A stretch of 64,000 nt of DNA from Coenobita brevimanus (lineage: Eukaryota; Arthropoda; Malacostraca; Decapoda; Coenobitidae): the NCBI GenBank assembly GCA_032717465.1, contig CM064690.1, positions 12,895,569-12,959,568 of the forward strand, in the 5' to 3' direction. Position numbers and translations under genes: made by a program. Shown here in pieces: positions 55,003-64,000 of the stretch. Numbering within the stretch: position 1 is the stretch's first letter; the number at the start of each line of letters is the position of its first letter. The notes beneath the pieces were generated by a model that worked only from the letters and a program-made list of their open reading frames with translations, was not told the origin of the DNA and searched no databases.

Positions 55003-57400
55003 TAATGCAGAGTCGTGCCTCACTACCCATGCATTCTGTAATTTTAACTGATCTGAGTTCGTTAAGGGTATGGTGAAGCAAGGTAAAAATAAACAGTGTG
55101 GTACAAAAAGAAACAACTTTTTTGAGCTATACAACAAGCATAATCAGTTTATTACATGTGGGTTTTTTTGGTCGAGTCATAGAGGGCTCTGTGGTTCGCA
55201 CAGCATGGAAGATCAGCTGTCGTTCTTCTTCATTTTTCGTCTGACCACTTTTGTAGTCCATTGCCAGTTTGACTGCCCGCTCAGCAGCATCACTGACCAC
55301 TTTGAGGTGGGCCATGACATCAGGAATGGGGTAGAAGTCATTGATATTTGTCAGAGTATCCAGCTTCAAACTCTGGAAGAGGTTTTTCGACTTCTGGGTG
55401 ACAAACTTAGAAATTCTCAGATCTGATGCCTTATCAATCGTCTTCATGTTCAAACGGCACAGACCCTTCTTCCTCGGCAGTGCTGTGGTCATGTTTGCAG
55501 CATTTCCTGCTTTTCCTCAGCAGAGACTGTCAGAATACGTGACTAGTGGAGCCAGGTCAGCACAGAGGTACCAGAGGTGGCTTTTGACTTTGTTCAGTGC
55601 CTTCTTTGCTACAACGTGATCCACCCCTTTGAATTCTTCAATCTTCTTCAGGAGATTGAGGTCATTGATTGGGGCATCGACAGCATTTGGGGCTTCAAAT
55701 CAGTGCATCACATAGATGGTGACAAGAAAGACACTGATGTGTTTGATGCCATTTGAAGGGGAAGGAGGCTGCATCCTTCAGTTAATTTCTGATAAGGAAG
55801 ATCTTGATGCAGTAAAGGCCATTGGCCATCCAACGTGCTCTTTGATAGGCACCTGGATGGCTTCTTGCCAAGGAAAGCCAAAGACAGCTGGAGGAGCTCA
55901 ATGTAGTCATCACTGGGTTGCGCAAGATCCATGTGGCTGAGTATGAAGTGTTCAATGTCCTCAATTCTGTTGGCAATCCACAACTGAGATTTTTCATCTA
56001 GGTCATCATCGTAGGAATCAAAGGAATCTGTGTCAGTTTTGTTCCAGAACTCTTTGAATCGACTGAAGAGAGGAATTTCAGGACCAGAAGAAGAGAAAAA
56101 GAGGTCAAAGATCCTTGCCATTATGAGTTCACACATGTGCCTGCATGCCAAGGACAACAGCAAGACTTAGAGACATCTTTCAGTGACAAAGCAAGCTCCA
56201 CTGTGAACCCAGGTGTTAGACGCTGTAGTATCAAAACAGAGCCCTGCAATCCAGGGCTTCACTTCCGGCCATTCATCTAGAGTCCTTAACACTGCTGCTG
56301 CCTTTGCTTCACGTGTTCCAGCAGGGATCTTAGGGATCGCCAGGATCTTCTCCGTACCAATCCCTTTAACAACAATCGCCAGGTGATCACTGTGGTCGCT
56401 ACCATCAATGTTGGGCAAGAGCTTTCCATCAAAATGGAGAATCAAGGGTGTTTGTGGGTGGAATTCTTTTTTGATCTTTTCAGTGATCTCAGTCCTTGAT
56501 TCCTTCTGAACAGAGTGGAGAGATCCGACAGACAACGTGAGTTTCCCCACGTCAATCCCTGCTGTGATCAAGGCAGGAGTTACCACTTGCATTGTAACTC
56601 TCATTGAAATGCCTGTCCAATCACATGTGGCAAGAAATACAGGGTCATAAATAACCCGCCTTCACCTTGGATCCAAACGTGGAACTTTTGAAGTGGATGA
56701 AGTAGACAGCCCTGGAACCTCTTCATTGTCACCTTCATCCTGAGAATTACTTGATGATATGGACATTTCTACCTCTCCTATTCCTCCCTTCTCCAGCATT
56801 TTCTTTATTTCCTCCTTGGACTTCAGACGTCTCATGTTTTCTTCTTTCTTTCTTTTGTCCTTGGCCTTCATTCTGGTCTTGTACACTGTGTCTTCAGTGC
56901 CAATGTACATTTTCCAACTGGTACGCTGACCGATCAGAAACTCCTTGTCCTCCTGCAACTTCAGCACTGCCAATACATCACCTTTGGCCAAGTCAAATAG
57001 ACCTTTCAAGTGGACATCCCAGTAGCGTGCTTATTTTTGTTTTTGAGTCTTCCCACCTCGAGCTTACCATATTTCTTGTACTCCTTTTTCAACTTTTGTA
57101 CAGTGTGCCGCTTTTCAACCATGGGAATGGATGCTTTGACCCATACTGCCGTTGCTTCATCAACAGCCAGTGACAATGATGTTGGCAGGTCCTTCTTCTC
57201 CACCTTCAGAAAGTAGAAAAGTCGCTGTAGGACGTTTCCAATCGTTGGTAGCTGGCTCAAATTCAACAAACTGTCTTTCTGAAGAGCACGAAGCAGGAAT
57301 ACAATGGTTATGGATCTGGTACTAACCATCCGAAAAGAAACAACATGGAGTTGTGGGAGAAAGTATAACTAACCTCAACCACCAAGAAATCGAAATATAC
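55003..57400 (-). pseudogene. Unclassified DNA transposon-like gene (AERxV family), inactive
   Basis: Minus strand, in order: 57329-57006 (RALQKDSLLNLSQLPTIGN, AVDEATAVWVKASIP), 57009-56662 (GQRTSWKMYIGTEDTVYKTR, then KEENMRRLKSKEEI), 56604-56167 (HFDGKLLPNIDG, FDTTASNTWVHSGAC), 56163-55708 (SLACRHMCELIMARIFDLFF, FGPEIPLF-like), 55705-55500 (APINDLNLLKKIEEFKG) and 55492-55127 (KSKNLFQSLKLDTL, AAERAVKLAMDY, TKNEEERQLI). Conserved Asp (HFDG, CFDT), the ACRH motif and Glu (AERAV) suggest a DDE-type transposase with a Cys/His insertion, but I cannot assign a superfamily. Stops near 56167 and 55550 and frameshifts near 57009, 56630 and 55720 disable it. Its 3' end recurs at 14053-14342. Confidence 0.7.
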
Positions 57401-57531
57401 TGGGGTCATGAGGCATGGGTTTGAGAAGGCCAAAGAAAAATTGCAAAGTATGGTGCAGTCCCCACCAGTAGTGGAACTGAATAAGCATTTTCCCTTTCAA
57501 GATCCTGAAAGTTCGATTTTTCTGAACACTC

Positions 57532-57537
<6 letters not shown>
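57401..57537. other. Probable 5' untranslated end of the unclassified transposon
   Basis: No domain. The last bases (CTGAACACTCTAATATTATA) resemble 14447-14466, in both cases just before an AT array. Confidence 0.4.

Positions 57538-57621
<84 letters not shown>
57538..57621. repeat. (AT)n microsatellite
   Basis: About 42 AT units, followed by CATCTCATCTCATG and repeat R270 copy 2. Confidence 0.97.
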
Positions 57622-57622
<1 letters not shown>

Positions 57623-57631
57623 GGTATCTCA

Positions 57632-57895
57632 TCTCATGAGCTGTTTGAGTGTCAACTGCAGGACCGGCCTATCCCTACTGAAGTGGGGACGATACAGCCA
57701 ATGTATCTCTACCAAGTGGCTTAGGCTGTCTAGTAGAGATTGTATGTAGGGTGAGAAGTGCTTGTAAGTGTAACTGTAGTGTTGGAGTGGCTTTGGATGT
57801 GTGTGTAGTCGTGAACCAAGTGTAATCGGCCCGCACAAGCCAACTGGGTGCAAGCATACTTTAGTATGCGACACTGGTTCAACCACAGCACCCTT
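57632..57895 (+). repeat. 270-bp dispersed repeat (R270), copy 2
   Basis: Roughly 90 per cent identical by eye to 15063-15330, same strand, again right after an AT array and ending at CAGCACCC. The internal palindrome differs: copy 1 has CCTAGGTCGGGACG where this copy has CTGAAGTGGGGACG. Confidence 0.88.
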
Positions 57896-58204
57896 TGAAG
57901 AAGAAGAAGCAGACGGAGGCAAGCCCGCCTGCTGGCCCTGTTCGGCTCCGGTCCAGACGGCTGCCTTCCCCGTCGAGGCCTCACCAGGAAAGGGCCTCCC
58001 TACCCGCCTACCAGCAGCCCGGTCCAGACGACATCGCCCCCAGCAGTAGTCCCGTGCCTCCTACGGGAAGGCACGCTTGACGAGCTACCTCCAAAGCCCG
58101 GGTGCCATCTATAAGCCGCCCAGACCCCCAACAGCCCGGGCCAGAGTCCATTAGCCTGACTGTGTCTCCCTTAAGTTGTCTGTTTATACTATTGTCATTG
58201 TACT
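57896..58204 (+). other. GC-rich Pro/Ser-coding stretch, retroelement-like
   Basis: Two overlapping short frames (to 58049 and 58080) rich in Pro, Arg and Ser, similar in style to the tail of the repeat protein at 28300-28760. It precedes the same conserved end block as at 29428. Probably the same retroelement family. No domain is recognised. Confidence 0.4.
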
Positions 58205-58362
58205 GTACTGGCTGTAATTAAGGCAATGTACGTGTAAAGTTGCTCAGCTGAGTTTTTATGCCCTGTTCCTCTTGTTATGTATCCTAGTTCCACTCTCGAA
58301 TGAGAACCTCGGCTCAGCAGCTAGTGTTCTAAGGACGAGAGGTCGACCAAAGAACACCTAGC

Positions 58363-58365
<3 letters not shown>
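58205..58365 (+). repeat. Conserved retroelement end block, copy 2
   Basis: Ordered similarity to 29428-29575 ending at CACCTAGCATA, after which an (AAT)n array starts. Confidence 0.65.
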
Positions 58366-58400
<35 letters not shown>

Positions 58401-58510
58401 CTATCTATCTATATACCTAGGCTGCTTCCCCCAAGGAAAGGGAGGTAGCCGAGACAGGATGACTCACTCTCCATTTACTCATCCATTCAAACACATTCAT
58501 TCGCATCTAT

Positions 58511-58544
<34 letters not shown>

Positions 58545-58560
58545 TAATAATAATAATGAT
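58364..58560. repeat. Two (AAT)n microsatellites
   Basis: About 12 AAT units at 58364-58400, then CTAT units and a unique CCTAGGCTGCTTCCCC stretch, then a second AAT/AAC array at 58512-58560. Confidence 0.92.
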
Positions 58561-58699
58561 TATAATGGTAACGATAAGGAGGAGGATAATAAAGAACTCT
58601 GGGTGAATGTGTAAATAAACACTGGAAAACTAACAAAAGAGTATAGTTTACAGAACTCCTCAGTGTAGAATTTATAGTACAGAAAGATAACCGTTTAGC

Positions 58700-58700
<1 letters not shown>

Positions 58701-58780
<80 letters not shown>
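58701..58780. repeat. (CT)n microsatellite
   Basis: About 40 CT units with one TT interruption at about 58759. Confidence 0.97.
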
Positions 58781-58781
<1 letters not shown>

Positions 58782-58784
58782 TCC

Positions 58785-59820
58785 TTTCCCCAGTAAGTCC
58801 CGTTACTCTTCTTACAGACAGGTCGTGTTGATGTCGGGTCGGGTTTCAAGCCAGAGTACACGCCGTTCCCTAAAACGCTCTTGTTATGACAAGATTACAG
58901 GCATGCAGGCTCAGTGTCTCGCCTCTGACTCATTCCACCATCAGTTATCCGCTAATCTATACTTCCTCAGTCCACTGCCTCCTTTATCTTGATTTATAGT
59001 CCATACTGTATGACAACAACTCACTTGATTTGGGACCAGTCAGCCTTCCCCCGCCCCACTCTTGCTCTCATTCTTCTTTTTCTTCTTCTCCGTCGCCTTC
59101 TCTTGCATTTTTTTTTACTCCAGTCATTTATTCCGTCTATTTCACTATTTTGAGGCCTAAGGGCCACCTTCCTTAACCTCTCATTCTACTACAGTACTTT
59201 CTCCTTCCCCATTCTGACTCAGTCTTCTCCATTCCTTTTATTATTATTACTCTATCATTTTTGACACCCACTTCCTCAGTGTCCAAGCTATAAGTCAGCA
59301 TCTTTTTCATTCCTTATTTATAATTCCACTCTTTTCTGCTTCATTGTTCCTTAAATTTGGCCCACCTTATGCCTCTTTTTCATGCTTGCCGGACCCTGCT
59401 AGCAACAGAGGCCGGTTTACTAACACGTTAGCCTCTGAGTCAACCAGTTTAACCAGGAGATTCACTCGTTGTACCCAGGAGAGAACTACTGTATGTCAGA
59501 CTGGAGTCTCCAGGGCAACACTGGCAATATTCCCTGTGTATAACCGGATCCAAGGCAATGTTTCCTAGGGAATGGAGTATTCACAAAGAGTTTTAGGGCA
59601 CTTTTGTTAAATATCTTATGAGTATGAAGTCAAATAAGAAGGAAAGTGATCTCATTATGGTCGTCTGAGGCCCCCTTTCTTCCTTTTAAGCTCTACATCC
59701 CCTAAGGGGTCGGCACTAAACGGTTTGGCTGTCTAGTTAATTTTTACTCAGTGACATCGTGGGTTGGTGAAAGGTTAGTGCCCCTCCCTGTAAAACAAAT
59801 AACTCAAGAGTCAAAATGGC
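58785..59820. other. No gene recognised
   Basis: Increasingly pyrimidine-rich. Short frames only, for example 59344-59568, with no domain. Confidence 0.45.
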
Positions 59821-59864
59821 CACCCCTTATGGGATTATGGCGTCTGGCAATAGATAGATAGTTA
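59815..59864 (+). mobile_element. RTE-like LINE extreme 3' tail
   Basis: GGCCACCCCTTATGGGATTA, TGGCGTCTGGCAAT, then GATA units. This equals the last 40 bp of LINE family 1 (compare 18437-18470 and 25037-25080), a very short 5'-truncated insertion. Confidence 0.88.
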
Positions 59865-59879
59865 GACATTTGTTTAGCA

Positions 59880-60930
59880 TTTCTTCACCATTCTATTAAT
59901 TTCTCTCTTTGGGAAATTCCTATTTTTTTTTCACTTACTCCCTCAGTCCTTCATTGAACCTTATCGTCCATTCCTCTCTAACGAGTCTTACTCCATCCTT
60001 ACGACTTCCACGCTTCACCATACGAGGTATCAAAGATTGTCCCTCAGTGGACCGATATCTTTTTTTTTCCTCCTGCTCCCTGTACTCTCCATGTCCCCAT
60101 TGTGAGTCATTACTCATTTTTCCATCACATCTAATTCATATTTACTCCTCCATTTCCTCTGCCCTATGTTACTCTCCTCGCTCGCGTATCTCACTATTCT
60201 CCGACCTCACTCCCGTCACTTCCACTCTGACTCACACAGCCCTCACATCTTTTACCTGACTCCTTCATTTCTGTCTTACCTTAATTCCATCATTTCTGTC
60301 TTCTTGCTAAATTCCTCCGGATATCTCCTTCTCCGTTTCTACTCTCTTCCGTTCCTTTCCCTTTCTCCCTCTTTCATCTCCCATCTCTCCTTTCCCTCAC
60401 ACTAATCCCCATCTTCACCAGATCTCTTCTTCTCCTCCGTCTCTAAATTTGTTCTCCTCCATTCCCTGTCCCCCTCTCACATCTCTCCATTCACATCCCT
60501 TTCTTCACCTTCACCTCTGCAGTTTCATAACCCCATTTCCTCCCTCCTCATTATTAACACCTACCTTTGATCCTTTGCTTCCCTTTCTCTCACAAACATC
60601 ATTCCCTTTGTTTCCCAGCGTTCGTTCTTAGCGATCAGTAAGTCTTTGCTAAATATAGGTAAAATACATTGTCTACAAACGTGGAAGGAACAATGGGACT
60701 AAAATTATTTTACTTCGTTACCGTTCTGCTTCTCCATATTGCCTTCCCTCACTTTTCACTTCTTGTTTTATTTTCTCTTTCCACCTTTACATCTAGTTCC
60801 TCTTTGTCTCATTCTGCACTTCTTCTCTCTCTCTTATCCTACCTTTCGCCAGTGCTTTCATTTCCTCCTTTCTCTTTTCCTTCATTCTGTCCCTCTCGGT
60901 TTCTGTCCATTCTTGTTCATGATATATACA

Positions 60931-60935
<5 letters not shown>
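59880..60935. other. 1-kb pyrimidine-rich tract
   Basis: The plus strand is strongly enriched in C and T (TCTCCTTTCC-type words) without a strict period. Frames give Ser/Leu/Phe/Pro only. No gene. Confidence 0.8.
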
Positions 60936-60936
<1 letters not shown>

Positions 60937-61016
<80 letters not shown>

Positions 61017-61051
61017 ATATATTTTTTTTTTTTTATTTTTTTTTTTTTTTT
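60937..61051. repeat. (AT)n array followed by a T tract
   Basis: About 42 AT units with one TTTATA break, then T-rich sequence to 61051. This is the switch point between the pyrimidine-rich and purine-rich tracts. Confidence 0.95.
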
Positions 61052-61204
61052 GACATCTCACCTCTCCATGGGAATAACTGAAGAAGAGAAGACCAAGGAA
61101 GAGAGGAAGGGCTGGAGAAAAAGACGTAAGGGTAAGGTATGTAGAGGAAAGAGGCTGAAAAGTAAGGAGTGATACCTTAAGGATGGGATGAGTGGAGACA
61201 CGGA

Positions 61205-61560
61205 AGAAAAATGAGAAGGTGAAAGGGATGAGAGTAAGAGGTGTAAGGGGTAAGAGGTGAGAAGTGTAAGGGGTGAAAGACATAAAGGGTGAGACACGTA
61301 AGGGGTGAGGTGCAAGAAGTGAGGTGCATAGTGTGAGAGATGATAGAGATGAGAGGCGTAAAGGGTGAGAGGTGTAAGGTGTGAGAGTTGTAGGGGATGA
61401 GGTGCAAGAGGTGAGGTGTAAAGTGTAAGAGATGAGAGGTGTTAGGGGTGAGAGGTGTAAGGTGTGACATTTATAAGGGATGAAGTGCGAGAGGTGTGGT
61501 GTAAGGTGTAAATAGTGAGAGGTTTAAGGGGTGAGGTGTAAGGTATATGTAAAGTGAAAA
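61205..61560. repeat. Degenerate GTGAGAGGTGTAAGG minisatellite
   Basis: Words GTGAGAGGTGTAAGGGG and GTGAGGTGCAAGAG recur about every 15-30 bp across 350 bp, with variable unit length. Confidence 0.85.
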
Positions 61561-61874
61561 TATAAGGGACTAACAGGTAATGGGGTAAAGGAAAGGGATG
61601 GGGCTGATTGGAGGGAAGTAAGAAGGAAGAGAAAAGCAAAGGGGAAGAATAAAGAGGGAAGAATAAGAGGGAAAAGTGGAATCGCGGAAGAGGGAGGATG
61701 GAGAGAAGACAGAAGGGGAAATAGGAAGGAGACAAGGGAGGGCATCGCCTTAACCAAGATGACAAATATTCTGTTACTGTCTGGCTGCCACGAAACAGTT
61801 GCCTTCCGGTATAGGTGGGATATTTTAAACTAATTAGGAGAGTTACCATTAACTTCCCTCACCACAGTACTAAC

Positions 61875-61878
<4 letters not shown>

Positions 61879-61930
<52 letters not shown>
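61879..61930. repeat. (CT)n microsatellite
   Basis: 26 CT units within the purine-rich tract. Confidence 0.97.
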
Positions 61931-61934
<4 letters not shown>

Positions 61935-62229
61935 GGACTCGAGAAGAAATTTTCATTAAACTTATGAGAGATATATTGGACTGAACGAGTTAAGGTAAGG
62001 TGGATGGAGGTTAGGAGAGGTTAAGATGAGAGAGGTGGGACTGAGTAAGGTTATGAAAAGGGGTGAGGGGAGGAAAAGGAGGAGGAGGAAAACGGGATGG
62101 AGTGAAGTGAAATAGGAAGAAAGGGTAGGGTGACGCAGAGGGTTGTGAGGAGGGGGGGAAGTGAGGGAGAGGACCCAGATAATCTCCCTCACCATGACCA
62201 GGCACGCCTCTCACACAATGCCATGTGAC

Positions 62230-62949
<720 letters not shown>

Positions 62950-63251
62950 GTTTCTGCATTCCCCTAATCTTTATTATGGACCACCGAAAAATTGTGACAG
63001 CAAAAACTCATAATTTTTAAGTTCTCTGATATTCATTTCCATCTTCCTTCTTCTTTCTCCCATCTCTCTACTCTTTCTCTTCTTCTACTTACTTTTTTTT
63101 CTTTTCATGCACTAATTTTATCTCCTTTTTCTCATAATACTCTCCCCAATTTTCCATTTCATATACCCAGCTATTATCCCCGAAAATGTTGCAAAGCGAG
63201 GGAAACAGAGGGGAGGGAATGAAGAATGAAAGATTAACTGGGAGTGTATAT

Positions 63252-64000
63252 GCTGTTTAGTGGAGAAGTATCTAGAGAAGGGAAGGAAAGTGTATGCTGC
63301 CTTCATGGACTTGGAGAAAGCTTATGACAGAATAGATAGGCAAGGTATGTGGAAGGTATTAAGAATATATGGAGTGGAGGGGAAATTGCTGAGTGCTGTG
63401 AAGAGTATGTACGAGGGAGCTAGGGCTACGGTGCGAGTGGATGGTGAGTTGAATGAGTTCTTTGATCTCAGTGTGGGACTGAAACAGGGTTGTGTGATGT
63501 CTCCATGGCTGTTTAATATATACATGGATGGGGTTATAAAGGAGGTGCAGGGTAGGGCAGTGGATGTGGGGGTGGCTCTAATGAATGAGGGTGAGATTTG
63601 GAAGCTTCCGGTGTTGCTGTTTGCTGATGATACAGTACTGTTGAGTGAAGATGAATGGGAGTTGCAAGGTTTGGTGAATGAATTTGGGACAGTGTGTAGG
63701 AGGAGGAATCTGAAAGTTAATGTAAACAAAAGTAAAGTTATGGTGTTTGAGAGGAATGAAGTCACAGAGTGTGCAGTGAGGTTGGATGGTGAGGATATGG
63801 AGAATGTGAGTGCATTCAAGTACTTGGGTAGTGTGATGAGTAAGGATGGAACTTTGGGGGATGAAATGCGTGAAAGGGTACAGCAGGGAAGGAAAGTTGT
63901 TGGTACACTGAAAGCAATGATGTGAAATAGGAAGGTGAGTATGGAAGTTAAGAAGTCACTGCATGATAGTATTGTGATCCCTACCCTGACGTATGGAAAT
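63252..64000 (+). mobile_element. RTE-like LINE, 5'-truncated, cut by the window end (copy D)
   Basis: An open frame of 221 codons from 63260 to 63925 covers the reverse transcriptase palm and thumb: DLEKAYDRIDRQGMWKVLR, GLKQGCVMSPWLFNIYMDG, LLFADDTVLLSEDE and NKSKVMVFERNE, then KYLGSVMSKDG. One stop at 63923-63925 (MM then stop), after which the frame resumes with KVSMEVKKSLHDSIVIPTLT and runs off the window. Similarity to the 15.5 kb copy begins at TTTAGTGGA (63256). It is the best-preserved RT segment of family 1 in the window. Confidence 0.92.

Larger units (their letters stand above)
61055..62200. other. 1.1-kb purine-rich tract
   Basis: The plus strand is enriched in A and G (GGAAGAGAGGAAGG-type words), interrupted only by 61760-61930. 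Minus-strand frames here are artefacts of the bias. Confidence 0.8.

Noticed and set aside
54670..55137. Single 155-codon protein on the minus strand
   Set aside because: It is a chance fusion of a transposon 3' UTR with the Penelope-like GIY-YIG fragment and its 3' UTR; only the middle is real coding sequence.

Overview
The window looks like repeat-dense nuclear DNA from an arthropod, most plausibly a decapod crustacean. This is inferred from very long (AT)n, (CT)n and (GT)n arrays, tRNA-derived short repeats, several LINE clades, a Penelope-like fragment and the absence of any bacterial gene layout. I found no host protein-coding gene that I can defend. Nearly all long coding matches are transposable elements, most of them broken by stops and frameshifts.

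Layout. 1-9 kb: a decayed antisense LINE split by a SINE-like repeat, a 40-bp minisatellite, a tRNA-like sequence, and two inverted copies of a repeat full of AGGTCA half-sites. 9-14.4 kb: an antisense CR1-like LINE interrupted by a short palindrome-ended insert, a piggyBac pseudogene, and the 3' end of a DNA transposon. 14.5-18.6 kb: an RTE-like LINE tail and a near full-length RTE-like LINE. 19.8-25.8 kb: a Ty3/Gypsy-type LTR element on the minus strand, with matching 792-bp LTRs, integrase encoded before reverse transcriptase, an internal deletion, and a LINE inserted in one LTR with an 8-bp duplication. 25.8-34 kb: microsatellites and a 36-bp coding minisatellite in a GC-rich tract. 34-41 kb: a 30-bp minisatellite, a third AGGTCA repeat, and LINE fragments.

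41.96-45.06 kb: a complete pogo/Tigger-like element (TA duplication, terminal inverted repeats) with a decayed transposase keeping a PCNA-binding-like motif. 45.1-47.4 kb: a LINE fragment split by a second SINE-like copy, and a small pogo-like MITE. 49.4-54 kb: a CR1-like LINE whose ORF1 is an SGNH esterase. 54.4-57.4 kb: the GIY-YIG end of a Penelope-like element fused to an unclassified DNA transposon. 57.6-64 kb: repeats shared with earlier parts of the window, a pyrimidine-to-purine strand switch, and the start of another RTE-like LINE cut by the window edge.

The main theme is nesting. Elements sit inside elements, and many microsatellites start exactly where LINE 3' ends stop or flank insertion sites. 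The observations most worth checking are the PR-IN-RT order of the Gypsy-type element, the AGGTCA arrays, the covarying hairpin in the SINE-like repeat, and the 36-bp repeat reading frame.
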